Positions 1 to 7,250 of a stretch of DNA of 8,086 nucleotides are shown one piece after another. Position 1 is the first letter of the stretch; every line of letters begins with the position of its first letter. Below the pieces are notes generated by a model. That model worked only from the letters and a program-made list of their open reading frames with translations. It searched no databases and was not told the DNA's origin. The translations under genes and the position numbers were made by a program. Source of the DNA: Chloroflexota bacterium (GTDB lineage: Bacteria; Chloroflexota; Dehalococcoidia; UBA1151); contig JADFQR010000047.1 of assembly GCA_022561735.1 (NCBI GenBank), forward strand, positions 1 through 8,086, given 5' to 3'.

Positions 1-687
1 GATGCCGCGCCCGTACTGGAGAGCGTAGTCCAGGGCGTCGTCCTCGTTGGCGCGCGCGAACACGATCGCGTCGTGCAACGCCTTCGCCACTGCGCGCTGC
101 TGCTCCTCGCTCATCCGTCGGTGCACGCAGTCGAGTCCCAGCGGTATCGGAAGGCCCGTAGCCGAGAACCACTCGACACCCAGGTCGAGCACCTTGCTGT
201 AGCCCTGCCGCTCGTAAAGGATCTGGCCCTCGTGGAGCAGGATCCCGGCCTCTACCGTGCCATCGTCCACCGCGGGACCGACGGCATCGAAGTCCAGGAA
301 CACGGGCGTGTACGGCGCGTCCACGAATATCCTGAGCAGCATGTACGACGTGGTGAACTCGCCCGGTATGCCGATCTTCACCCCGGCGAGATCGGACGGC
401 GACATCGGGGTCCGGGACACGATCACCGGCCCGTAGTTGCGGCCGATCGAAGCGCCGCACGCCATGATCCGGTATTTGTCCGCTATCTGCGGGTACTGCG
501 CGGCGGAGATCGCCGTCACGTCCAGGTCACCCGTCGCGGCGCGGTTATTCAGTGACTCTATGTCCTCCATCACGTGCCGGATCTCCCGGCCGGGGATCTT
601 CACATACTCGCGCGCCAGCGCGTAGAACATGAACGCATCGTCGGCGTCCGGGCTGTGGCCTATGGAGAGGGGCCTGCGTTCGGTCAT
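1..687 (-). CDS. mqnD: MqnD, 1,4-dihydroxy-6-naphthoate synthase (partial, C-terminus outside window)
   Basis: The enzyme cleaves cyclic dehypoxanthine futalosine to 1,4-dihydroxy-6-naphthoate, the last step of the core futalosine pathway; it is a cytosolic protein of periplasmic-binding-protein fold. The frame is open from the ATG at 687 to position 1 (229 residues). Family members are about 270-290 residues, so roughly 40-60 C-terminal residues lie beyond the left edge. Visible landmarks are GHSPDADDAFMFYAL (residues 10-24), matching the N-terminal SPxxxD substrate loop, PGEFTTSYMLL (108-118), LLHEGQILYE (150-159), whose H152 aligns with the catalytic His145 proposed for the Thermus enzyme, and the TGLPIPLG stretch (178-185). 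A GAGGA Shine-Dalgarno at 698-702 lies 10 nt before the ATG, which fixes the start. It is the last visible gene of the operon, 109 nt after mqnC. The assignment is firm; only the end is unseen. Confidence 0.93.
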   Translation of the reverse strand, partial: MTERRPLSIGHSPDADDAFMFYALAREYVKIPGREIRHVMEDIESLNNRAATGDLDVTAISAAQYPQIADKYRIMACGASIGRNYGPVIVSRTPMSPSDLAGVKIGIPGEFTTSYMLLRIFVDAPYTPVFLDFDAVGPAVDDGTVEAGILLHEGQILYERQGYSKVLDLGVEWFSATGLPIPLGLDCVHRRMSEEQQRAVAKALHDAIVFARANEDDALDYALQYGRGI

Positions 688-796
688 CTATTTTGAATCC
701 TCATCGCACTTGATCCTGGACAGCGTCGCGTATGGGTCGGAGCGCGACTGTAAACGGCGAGCGATGCGCCGGACACGTTTAAGGCAGGCGTCCGGC
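688..796 (-). other. Structured mqnC-mqnD intergenic spacer
   Basis: This is the longest gap inside the operon (109 nt). It holds two sets of inverted repeats (768-774 with 790-796, and 725-730 with 743-748) and the mqnD ribosome binding site at 698-702. No run of T follows either stem on the minus strand, so it does not look like a classical intrinsic terminator. No convincing promoter was seen; TTTACA occurs on the minus strand but no good -10 follows at the right distance. Plausible roles are mRNA processing or stability, partial attenuation, or simply a relaxed junction. These roles are inference. Confidence 0.4.
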
Positions 797-812
797 TCAG
801 CCGCCGGACACG
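767..812 (-). repeat. Three-armed repeat spanning the mqnC stop codon
   Basis: The 11-mer CGCCGGACACG occurs at 767-777 and again at 802-812, and its inverted core GTCCGGC lies between them at 790-796. In the minus-strand transcript the middle arm can pair perfectly over 7 bp with either flanking arm. One hairpin has a 6-nt loop that includes the mqnC stop codon, and its stem extends to 9 bp with one G-U pair. The other has a 15-nt loop. The two hairpins exclude each other. The repeats are seen directly; a regulatory role is inferred. Confidence 0.55.
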
Positions 813-1951
813 GCCGTAACAGGAGCGGAACTTGACTCGCCGGGCCGATGGCCGTCGAACACTTCCACGATGTCGTACTCGGTCGTGCGCTGTACCGGCG
901 TGAACCCGGCGTCCGAGATCACGTTCTTGACCTCGTCGACCGTGGTCCGGTTGTAGAACCCGGCCGCCTGCATCACGTTCTCGTCGAACAGCGTGCCGCC
1001 GAAGTCGTCCGCGCCGAAGTGCAACGCCACCTGCCCGGTCTTTCTCCCCTCGGAAAACCACGACGCCTGGATGTGCTGAACGTTGTCCAGGAATATCCGG
1101 GACACGGCGATGGCCCTGAGGTACTCGTTTGGCCCGGACTCCTGTTTGACCTTCTGGGCAAGCCCGGTGTTGTCCCGTTTGTAGCTCCACGGGATGAACG
1201 CCGTGAAACCCGGCTGCCCTGAGTCGTCCGCCTTGTCCTGGACGGCGCGGATATGTCCGAGGCTCTCGATGATCTCTTCCTGTGTCTCGATGTGCCCGTA
1301 CATCATCGTGGCCGTGCTCCGCAGCCCGGCGGCGTGCGCTTCCTCGTGAACGCGTGTCCAGTCATCGACCTTGCCCTTCGGCCGGAAGCGGCTGATCTCC
1401 GCCTTCACGCGGTTGGACAGAATCTCCGAGCCGCCGCCCGGAAGCGAGCGATACCCCGCGGCCTTGAGCGCCTGGAATACCTCCCCGATCGATTTCCCGG
1501 ATACGTCCGTCATCTTCATGATCTCCGGCGCGGAGAAGTAGTGCGGCGTGACCTGTGGAAATAGTCGAACCGTCTCGCTCACCATCTCCACGTAATACTC
1601 GAGCGGCAGCGCACTGTTCAGGCCGCCCTGCATTAACACCGTCGTGACGCCCTTCGACACGGCGGTTCCGATCTGCTCCATCATCTGCGCCACGGTGTAG
1701 GTGTACGCATCCGCATGGTCCGGGTCAGCCCGGTAAAACGCACAGAACGTGCAGTAGGCGTCGCACACGTTCGTGTAGTTCAGGTTTGTGTCAACCACGA
1801 ACGTGACGCGGCGCTCCGGGTTGTGGCGGTAGCGCCACTGCTGGGACAACGGGGCCAGGTCAAGAAGGTCCGCCTCCGTCAGAAGAAACAGGGCCTCTTC
1901 CTGGTCGATTCGTTCACCGGCGTCAACTTTCCGGCGGATGGTCGAAAGCAC
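797..1951 (-). CDS. mqnC: MqnC, cyclic dehypoxanthine futalosine synthase (radical SAM)
   Basis: This radical SAM enzyme cyclises dehypoxanthine futalosine to the spiro compound used by MqnD. The protein is 384 residues, normal for the family apart from a short Gly/Ser/Ala-rich tail (about 371-384). The cluster motif CDAYCTFC gives Cys63, Cys67 and Cys70, ligands of the [4Fe-4S] cluster, inside the family block VDTNLNYTNVCDAYCTFCAF. Further family marks are MQGGLN (107-112), PGGGSEIL (171-178), TATMMYGHIET (213-223), FTAFIPWSY (249-257), and HIQASW followed by ALHFGADDFGGT (309-320). The latter two, with QGGLN, separate MqnC from its paralogue MqnE. The start is GTG at 1951: a GAGGG Shine-Dalgarno at 1958-1962 overlaps the mqnA stop codon and sits 6 nt upstream, suggesting translational coupling. 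The stop codon lies within the repeat element at 767-812. Confidence 0.95.
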   Translation of the reverse strand: MLSTIRRKVDAGERIDQEEALFLLTEADLLDLAPLSQQWRYRHNPERRVTFVVDTNLNYTNVCDAYCTFCAFYRADPDHADAYTYTVAQMMEQIGTAVSKGVTTVLMQGGLNSALPLEYYVEMVSETVRLFPQVTPHYFSAPEIMKMTDVSGKSIGEVFQALKAAGYRSLPGGGSEILSNRVKAEISRFRPKGKVDDWTRVHEEAHAAGLRSTATMMYGHIETQEEIIESLGHIRAVQDKADDSGQPGFTAFIPWSYKRDNTGLAQKVKQESGPNEYLRAIAVSRIFLDNVQHIQASWFSEGRKTGQVALHFGADDFGGTLFDENVMQAAGFYNRTTVDEVKNVISDAGFTPVQRTTEYDIVEVFDGHRPGESSSAPVTAVSGG

Positions 1952-1957
1952 TTTGAT

Positions 1958-1962
1958 CCCTC
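1958..1962 (-). promoter_or_regulatory. Ribosome binding site for mqnC overlapping the mqnA stop codon
   Basis: GAGGG on the minus strand begins inside the TGA stop of mqnA and ends 6 nt before the GTG of mqnC. It supports the GTG at 1951 as the true start and implies that ribosomes finishing mqnA help initiate mqnC. Confidence 0.7.
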
Positions 1963-2758
1963 AGTTTCCGTTTGATGTCGAGGCCGCAGCGGCAGGCCGC
2001 CACTCCGGCATTCTCTGGTAGTAGTTGCGAAAGAGCTCCAGCGACTCGTGTTCCCGGTCGCCCATCCGGTAGATGAACTGATCCACGTACGAGCGCGCCT
2101 CTTCCGGGGCCATGTTTGCGGACGGCCAGCCGTCTGCGGTGATCTCATCGATCTCATTCAGCGCGCGGTCAAGGCTCTTGCCGAGTGCGTCCGCAAACAG
2201 GTCCCGGGCCGCAGGATCGGTATCTTTTCGCGCCAGCCAGCGGGCGTACACGAACGGCAGCCCGGTCATCTCGTTCCACACCTCGCCGAGGTCATGGACG
2301 AACGGGAAGTCGTCGATACCGCTGCGGTTGCGCAACGCTTCGTCACCGATCAGCAGGATGGCGTCGTGCGGCTCATCCCGGGTCACAAGCGCGTCCGGCT
2401 CCGCTCCCCAGTTCTCTCTGAACAGCACGCGCATGAGCTGCACCGTGGTCGCCGTCTGCTCAGTCACGGCGATTCGGGCGCCCTCCATCTCCTCGGGCAT
2501 TCGTTTGCTGAACAGGAGAATGCTCACCGACAATTGCTTTGTTGCGACGCAGAAATCGCCGATCGGCGTCAACATATCGTCCAGGCGAAACCACTCGGTC
2601 ACCGGCAACGGCCCTGCGTCAAGATCGCCACGCTCCACGGCAAGCGCCATCTCGCGCGGCACGTACTCCACGAGGTTGGCCGCATCCGCGGGCATCCGCT
2701 TGTAGAAGACGGCGGAGTTCAGGTACGGCATCAATCCGACGTCGAGAACCTTCGGCAT
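1961..2758 (-). CDS. mqnA: MqnA, chorismate dehydratase
   Basis: MqnA converts chorismate to 3-[(1-carboxyvinyl)oxy]benzoate, the first committed step of futalosine-type menaquinone synthesis. It is a soluble two-lobed protein related to MqnD and periplasmic binding proteins. The 265 residues match the usual length (about 260-290). Family marks are VGLMPYLNSAVFY (7-19) at the substrate pocket, AVERGDLDAGPLPVTE (40-55), LLIGDEALR (135-143), and DLGEVWNEMTGLPFVYARW (156-174). The last 13 or so residues are a Ala/Ser/Asn-rich tail. The ATG at 2758 shares one base with the TGA of mqnE (TGATG), and a GAAGG Shine-Dalgarno at 2769-2773 lies 10 nt upstream inside mqnE. The two genes are therefore probably translationally coupled, supplying MqnA and the enzyme that uses its product together. 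No oddities in the frame. Confidence 0.94.
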   Translation of the reverse strand: MPKVLDVGLMPYLNSAVFYKRMPADAANLVEYVPREMALAVERGDLDAGPLPVTEWFRLDDMLTPIGDFCVATKQLSVSILLFSKRMPEEMEGARIAVTEQTATTVQLMRVLFRENWGAEPDALVTRDEPHDAILLIGDEALRNRSGIDDFPFVHDLGEVWNEMTGLPFVYARWLARKDTDPAARDLFADALGKSLDRALNEIDEITADGWPSANMAPEEARSYVDQFIYRMGDREHESLELFRNYYQRMPEWRPAAAASTSNGN

Positions 2759-3864
2759 CAGGCGTACACCTTCAGCTCGTTGTAGAGCGCGTCCCGCTCA
2801 ACAGGCACACGGCCGGTGGACCTGATCAACCGCGCCATGCGCTCACGCGCCAGCCCGGCAGGTGAGTCCGCAAGCGCCGCATGTGCGATCCGCTCCTTGC
2901 CTATCGTCCCGTCCATGTCGTCAGCGCCAAAGTGCAACGCGAGCGCCGCCGTCGCCTCCCCGAGCATCACCCAGTACGACTTGATGTGCGGGATGTTGTC
3001 CAGCATGAGACGAGCGACGGCGATCATCTTGAGATCGTCCATCGGCGGCGTGTGGCGCGGCACGAGCTTCGTGCTGCCGACCTGGTACTCGAGCGGGATG
3101 AACGCCAGGAACCCGCCGGTGTCGTCCTGTATCTCGCGCAACCGGACCAGGTGATCTATCCGCTCTTCCATCGTCTCGATGTGGCCGTACAACAACGTAG
3201 CGTTGGACTTGATGCCCATCCGGTGCGCGATGCGGTGTATCTGGCCCCAGCGGTCTGCGTTCGCCTTCCCGGGCAGAAGCTCCCGGTGTATGCGGTCAGA
3301 GAACACCTCGGCCCCGCCGCCGGGCATCGACCTCAGCCCAGCTTCCTTCAAGCGAGCAAGAGACTCCTCGGGGTCGATCTTCCAGCGCCGGTAGAAGTAG
3401 TCGATCTCGGACGCAGTGAACCCCTTGATGTTGACGTTCGGATACGCGGCATGAATATCGCGCACCAGTTGCTCATAATGCTCGAACGTCCAGTCCGGGT
3501 GATGCCCGCCGACGATGTGCACCTCGCCCATCTCGGGGTCTATCGAATCCAGGATCTCTTTCGTGGTCAGTTCATACGCGTCCGGGTCGCCCGGCTTCTT
3601 GGCGAAGTCGCAGAACGAGCAGCTCAGCACGCAGATGTTGGTCGGATTGATGTGCCGGTTCAGGACGAAGTAGACCTTGTTTCCGGACACCAGCCGTTTC
3701 CGGTAGTCGCCCATCTTTCCGAGCGCCGTAAAGTCGTCACTCTGAAGCATGACGACCCCGTCTTCAAAGCTAAGGCGCTCTCCCGACCGGGCCTTTTCCC
3801 AGATCGGCGCCAGCACCGGGTCAAGAAACTGGATGCCGTGAGCCTCCAGTGTTTGTAACGTCAA
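2758..3864 (-). CDS. mqnE: MqnE, aminofutalosine synthase (radical SAM)
   Basis: MqnE adds the 5'-deoxyadenosyl radical from SAM to the MqnA product, releasing CO2 and giving 6-amino-6-deoxyfutalosine. The 368-residue protein has the radical SAM motif CVLSCSFC (Cys78, Cys82, Cys85) in the block HINPTNICVLSCSFCDFAKK (71-90). MqnE-specific stretches are EVHIVGGHHPDW (114-125), IKGFTASEIDYF (146-157), PGGGAEVFSDRIH (181-193), NATLLYGHIET (221-231), FIPLEYQ (255-261), and LGEATAALALHFGADDMDGT (301-320). The start is a TTG at 3864, directly preceded by an in-frame TAG, so nothing longer is possible; AGGAG at 3874-3878, 9 nt upstream, supports it. It lies 67 nt after mqnL, and a 16-codon frame ends across its start codon. 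The product marks this pathway as the aminofutalosine type, so a deaminase or an aminofutalosine-accepting nucleosidase should be encoded elsewhere. Confidence 0.95.
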   Translation of the reverse strand: MTLQTLEAHGIQFLDPVLAPIWEKARSGERLSFEDGVVMLQSDDFTALGKMGDYRKRLVSGNKVYFVLNRHINPTNICVLSCSFCDFAKKPGDPDAYELTTKEILDSIDPEMGEVHIVGGHHPDWTFEHYEQLVRDIHAAYPNVNIKGFTASEIDYFYRRWKIDPEESLARLKEAGLRSMPGGGAEVFSDRIHRELLPGKANADRWGQIHRIAHRMGIKSNATLLYGHIETMEERIDHLVRLREIQDDTGGFLAFIPLEYQVGSTKLVPRHTPPMDDLKMIAVARLMLDNIPHIKSYWVMLGEATAALALHFGADDMDGTIGKERIAHAALADSPAGLARERMARLIRSTGRVPVERDALYNELKVYA

Positions 3865-3911
3865 CTAGACCTGCTCCTGTTTCTTCCTGGATTGTTTGTG
3901 ACGCTCGTCAT
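3861..3911 (-). other. Possible 16-codon leader frame before mqnE
   Basis: In the 67-nt gap between mqnL and mqnE an ATG at 3911 opens a frame encoding MTSVTNNPGRNRSRSS. Its TGA at 3861-3863 overlaps the TTG start of mqnE by two bases. Such an arrangement could deliver terminating ribosomes to the weak TTG start. The only Shine-Dalgarno-like sequence before it is GGAG, with just 3 nt of spacing, which is poor. A frame of this size can easily arise by chance, so it is recorded as a candidate only. Confidence 0.15.
3874..3878 (-). promoter_or_regulatory. Ribosome binding site deciding the TTG start of mqnE
   Basis: AGGAG on the minus strand lies 9 nt before the TTG at 3864. Together with the in-frame TAG just before the TTG it fixes the mqnE start at this rare initiation codon. 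Confidence 0.65.
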
Positions 3912-3931
3912 GAGCTCCGTTTCTTGAGCAT

Positions 3932-5710
3932 TCACGACCCAAAATATTCGCCCCACCGGCGATCCACTTTCTGGATCACGTCCGGGTCCATCTCAAGCGG
4001 CCGGGGGTAAGAGGACTTGAGCGATGCGTCGATCCCCATCACGCCTGAATAGGCCGGCACCGGGCCGCGTAGCTCGGCGTGGGTGAAAACGATGTCCTGC
4101 GCCGGATCAAACCTCGTGAAGATGCCCCACAGGAGCGCGGTGTCGTCGTCGATATCAACGTCCGGGGACACAACAGCGATCATCTTCACGCGAGACAGCA
4201 GCGGTGATGCGACCAGCGACTCCAGCGCACGACGCGGCTCGTTCTGAACACGGACCACCAGCAGGGTCTGCTCAACGAACCTGTAACTAATGACGCCCGG
4301 TGCGATCGCCGCCAGGTCACCCGGCAACGCCACCGCTGCGTCCGGTGATGGACCGCGCCCCGTGGCGTCTATGATCAGCTTCCCGCCCCCGTGGGGAGAG
4401 CCCCTGGTTCCGACCGCCCCTCCTGTGAAATCCAGCGTATCCACCGGCGCCCGGGCGATAACCTGAACATCCTGCTCGCTGTTGAAGTTCCGGCGGATTG
4501 CCTGCACGACCCGTGCGAAGCTGCGCACGTTCACATCCGGGTCCACAAGCACGATCACCTTCGTAAGGGCGAGCTGGCCCGTCCCAAGCAGCCCGAGCGC
4601 CGTCTTCATCGGCTCGCGTTCGTAGCGCGTCTCAACGCTGACGACAAGCAGGTTGTGGAAGCCGGCCTCGAAATAGGCCCAGAGGTCGGTAAGCTCCGGG
4701 TGGATGAGCCGGGCGAGAGGCTTGAGGACTTCCTGCGTGGCGTCGCCGATGAACTTGTCTTCCTGTGGCGGCTTGCCGACGACCGTGGCCGGGTAGATCG
4801 GGTTGCGCCGCCGGGTGATCGTCTTCAACTCAAAGACCGGGAAGTCCGCCGCCTCGGAATAGTGGCCAAAGTGGTCGCCAAACGGCCCCTCTGTGCGCCG
4901 CACGTGCGGCGGAACCACGCCCTCCAGCACAAACTCGGCGCGCGCCGGCACCTCCATGTCCAGGGTTACGGCCCGGGTCATCGGCGTCCGGGCATTGCGA
5001 AGGAACCCGGCGAACGCGGCTTCGTCGAACCCCTCGGGGAGCGCAGCGACGCTGGCGATCCAGAGCGCCGGGTCTCCGCCTAGCGCCACCGCCACTTCCA
5101 GCGGACGGCCCCGTCTCTCAGCCTGCCAGTGGTGGACCCCGCCTCCACGTTGAATCTGTATGTGCATTCCGGTCGTCCGTCCGTCATACACGTGCATCCG
5201 GTACACGCCGATATTGCGGATGCCCGTCTCCTGGTCAATCGTGTGCACCAGCGGGAGAGTGAGGAACCGGCCGCCGTCACCGGGCCAGCACTTGAGGATG
5301 GGCAGAGTCCCGAGGTCCGGACTGGACTCCACGATTTCCTGAACCGGCGCCCTCCTGGCTTTGGCCGGCCGGAAGTTCATAAACCGCTTGGCCATGCGGC
5401 GATTGCGCCAGATCGATTTAAACGACGGCGGGTTCATGTCCTGGATAAAGTGCAGCAGCCTTTCACCCAGCTCTTCCGGTTCTCCACCCAGCGACATGGC
5501 GATACGCCGGCGCGATGACAGGACGTTTATCACCAGCGGAAACGGCGAGCCGTTCACGCGTTCAAACAAAAGGGCCGGACCGCCCTCGAGCACCGATCGC
5601 GTGGCGATCTCGGTTATCTCAAGCTCCGGATCAACGGGCACCGTAATACGGTGCAACTCACCGTTGGCCTCAAGGTATTGCAGGAACGACTGGAGATCGG
5701 TAAACGCCAT
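3932..5710 (-). CDS. mqnL: UbiD-family prFMN-dependent decarboxylase, probable MqnL
   Basis: UbiD-family enzymes use prenylated FMN for reversible (de)carboxylation. In this operon the likely substrate is the prenylated 1,4-dihydroxy-6-naphthoate, whose carboxylate must be lost on the way to menaquinone. The 592-residue protein is somewhat longer than E. coli UbiD (about 500). The N-terminal domain opens with the typical DLQSFLQYLEANGELHRI. NIGVYRM supplies Asn166 (metal/cofactor site) and Arg171 (catalytic), GVHHWQ (191-196) the histidine region, and PEGFDE (225-230) an acidic ligand. EGPFGDHFGHYS (274-285) contains the catalytic acidic pair Glu274 and Asp279. The C-terminal half ends with RRWGEYFGS. 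The ATG at 5710 is 2 nt after the mqnM stop, with GGGGA at 5717-5721 as Shine-Dalgarno. Direct adjacency to the cofactor-making UbiX homologue is the expected pairing. The family is certain; the exact substrate is inferred from context. Confidence 0.9.
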   Translation of the reverse strand: MAFTDLQSFLQYLEANGELHRITVPVDPELEITEIATRSVLEGGPALLFERVNGSPFPLVINVLSSRRRIAMSLGGEPEELGERLLHFIQDMNPPSFKSIWRNRRMAKRFMNFRPAKARRAPVQEIVESSPDLGTLPILKCWPGDGGRFLTLPLVHTIDQETGIRNIGVYRMHVYDGRTTGMHIQIQRGGGVHHWQAERRGRPLEVAVALGGDPALWIASVAALPEGFDEAAFAGFLRNARTPMTRAVTLDMEVPARAEFVLEGVVPPHVRRTEGPFGDHFGHYSEAADFPVFELKTITRRRNPIYPATVVGKPPQEDKFIGDATQEVLKPLARLIHPELTDLWAYFEAGFHNLLVVSVETRYEREPMKTALGLLGTGQLALTKVIVLVDPDVNVRSFARVVQAIRRNFNSEQDVQVIARAPVDTLDFTGGAVGTRGSPHGGGKLIIDATGRGPSPDAAVALPGDLAAIAPGVISYRFVEQTLLVVRVQNEPRRALESLVASPLLSRVKMIAVVSPDVDIDDDTALLWGIFTRFDPAQDIVFTHAELRGPVPAYSGVMGIDASLKSSYPRPLEMDPDVIQKVDRRWGEYFGS

Positions 5711-5712
5711 CG

Positions 5713-6363
5713 TCAGTCCCCGGAATCCGCATCGGAGCCGGAGGACCCCGATGTCCCCGGCCCCTGCCAGCGCCGCAGCAGGTTTGACTCGACGCCAAGC
5801 TGGTCCAGCACGCGCCCGGCAATCGCGTCGACCAGGTCCTGGACGCTTTCAGGATGGTGGTAGAAGCCGGGCATTGCCGGGAACACGACAGCCCCGGCCT
5901 CCGTCACGGCCGTCATGTTGCGAAGGTGAATCAGGCTCAACGGCGTCTCACGCGGCACGAGGACAAGGCGGCGGCGCTCCTTCAGCGTTACATCGGCGGC
6001 GCGCTCCAGCAGGTTGGACGACATGCCCGTCGCTATCCGCGCAAGGGTGCCCATTGAGCACGGCACGACAACCATCCCGGCGCAGTCGTACGAGCCGCTG
6101 GCGATCGTTGCGGCGACGTCCCGCTGATCGAATAGCTGGATAGATTCTCGATCGTCTGGCAGCTTCAGCCGGTCCTGGAGAATCTGTGTGTCCGTCGAAG
6201 GTTCACCGGTAAGTACGATGCCCAGTTCGATCTCAAACACGCGCCTGCCGGCGTCGGTGACGATTATCTTGACGTCATGGCCCGCGCCCGCCAGGCCTTC
6301 GATCACGCGTTGCGCGTATGGCGCTCCACTGCCGCCCGAGATTCCGACAACGTAGTTCGCCAT
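5713..6363 (-). CDS. mqnM: UbiX-family flavin prenyltransferase, probable MqnM
   Basis: UbiX-type enzymes join dimethylallyl (mono)phosphate to reduced FMN, making the prenylated FMN that UbiD decarboxylases need. The 216-residue flavoprotein has GISGGSGAPYA (7-17) for FMN phosphate binding, PCSMGTLARIATG (101-113), the signature SNLLERAADVTLKERRRLVL (116-135), VPRETPLSLIHLRNM (136-150) and PAMPGFYHHP (162-171). Residues matching the active site known in Pseudomonas UbiX are present: Ser12, Arg121, Lys128, Arg138, Glu139, Tyr168 and Trp199, aligned from memory. The last 16 residues are a Gly/Ser/Asp tail of no evident function. The ATG at 6363 shares one base with the mqnP stop (TGATG). No strong Shine-Dalgarno is visible, so translation probably depends on coupling to mqnP. 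The cognate decarboxylase is the next gene. Confidence 0.93.
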   Translation of the reverse strand: MANYVVGISGGSGAPYAQRVIEGLAGAGHDVKIIVTDAGRRVFEIELGIVLTGEPSTDTQILQDRLKLPDDRESIQLFDQRDVAATIASGSYDCAGMVVVPCSMGTLARIATGMSSNLLERAADVTLKERRRLVLVPRETPLSLIHLRNMTAVTEAGAVVFPAMPGFYHHPESVQDLVDAIAGRVLDQLGVESNLLRRWQGPGTSGSSGSDADSGD

Positions 6364-7250
6364 CAGTCGACCAGCGTCCCGGCGATAACAAACCCGGCAA
6401 ATACCACGGCGATGATCCCGTTCATGGTGAAGAACGCCGCGCCAAGTTTTGACAGGTCGCCCGGAGAAATAAGCCGCTGCTCAAACGCCAGCAACGCCGC
6501 AGCAGCGCCTGTTCCTACGAAGTAGAGCAGATGCGCGTCCAGCAGCGTCCCGGCGATCCCCAGCGCTATCACGGTCACAACATGGAACCCGCGAGAGATC
6601 CAGAGGGCGGCACGTATCCCGAACCGGGCGGGGATCGAATTAAGGCCCTGCGCTCGATCGATCTCGATGTCGGCGGTGGCGTACAGGATGTCGAAGCCCG
6701 CGACCCAGAACATGGCCCCGATTCCGAGCCACGTCACGCCCCAGTTGAGTTCGCCCGTGACGGCGATCCACGTGGCGGGCGGGATGATGAGGTACACGCT
6801 ACCGAGCGCCAGGTGGGCAAGCCATGTGAATCGCTTGGTGTAGGGATAAATCACCAGCACGGCGATCACAACCGGGCTCAAATACCAGGCCAGCCGGTCA
6901 AGCTGGGACACGGCCAGCAGGAACGCCACCATCGCCACGGCCATGTAGACCCAGACCTGCCGGGACGTAATCTGGCCGGCCGGGATGGCGCGCCCGGCCG
7001 TTCGAGGGTTTCGGGCGTCTATCTCGGCGTCGATGACACGGTTCGCACCCATGCCGAAGGTCCGCGCACCCACCATCGCCACCGCCAGCCATGCCAGGGG
7101 TTGCCAGTCCGGCAATCCCTCGGACACAAGAAACGCGGTTGCGGCTGCGAACGGAAGTGCGAACACCGAGTGCTCGAACTTGATCGTGTCAAGGAACAGC
7201 AGTACCCGGCCCAACGCCGTCGCGGGCGCGCCCGGCGATGCGCTAGTCAT
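6363..7250 (-). CDS. mqnP: UbiA-family polyprenyltransferase, probable MqnP
   Basis: This integral membrane enzyme transfers a polyprenyl chain to an aromatic acid; here the probable acceptor is 1,4-dihydroxy-6-naphthoate. With the chosen start it has 295 residues, usual for the family. The first Mg-diphosphate motif NRVIDAEID gives Asn70, Asp74 and Asp78. The second is YATADIEIDRAQGLNSIPAR, with Asp194 and Asp198. The YPYTKRFTW loop (135-143) and IKFEHSVFALPFA (23-35) are typical. Hydrophobic stretches at about 33-43, 51-60, 100-117, 124-136, 145-163, 172-190, 222-238, 239-256 and 272-292 suggest eight or nine membrane helices. An in-frame TTG at 7313 would add 21 residues (Lys/Arg-rich) lying entirely within tetR. 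The ATG at 7250, with a GGGGG Shine-Dalgarno-like run about 7 nt upstream, is preferred; it overlaps the tetR end by 8 nt (ATGACTAG). The family is certain; the substrate follows from context. Confidence 0.92.
   Translation of the reverse strand: MTSASPGAPATALGRVLLFLDTIKFEHSVFALPFAAATAFLVSEGLPDWQPLAWLAVAMVGARTFGMGANRVIDAEIDARNPRTAGRAIPAGQITSRQVWVYMAVAMVAFLLAVSQLDRLAWYLSPVVIAVLVIYPYTKRFTWLAHLALGSVYLIIPPATWIAVTGELNWGVTWLGIGAMFWVAGFDILYATADIEIDRAQGLNSIPARFGIRAALWISRGFHVVTVIALGIAGTLLDAHLLYFVGTGAAAALLAFEQRLISPGDLSKLGAAFFTMNGIIAVVFAGFVIAGTLVD

Noticed and set aside
768..796. Intrinsic terminator after mqnC
   Set aside because: The stem is GC-rich, but no run of T follows it on the minus strand, and mqnD continues in the same direction.
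2048..2785. Plus-strand open frame of 245 codons opposite mqnA
   Set aside because: Antisense shadow; composition is typical of reverse-strand reading of GC-rich coding DNA and no family is recognisable.
2881..3858. Plus-strand open frame of 325 codons opposite mqnE
   Set aside because: It lies wholly antisense to a gene with clear catalytic motifs, is rich in Arg, His and Val as expected of a shadow frame, and shows no recognisable domain.
4391..5083. Plus-strand open frame of 230 codons opposite mqnL
   Set aside because: Antisense shadow of the decarboxylase; no recognisable domain.
5361..6143. Plus-strand open frame of 260 codons across the mqnL-mqnM junction
   Set aside because: It crosses two genuine genes on the other strand and its C-terminal half is Arg/Ser/Pro low complexity.
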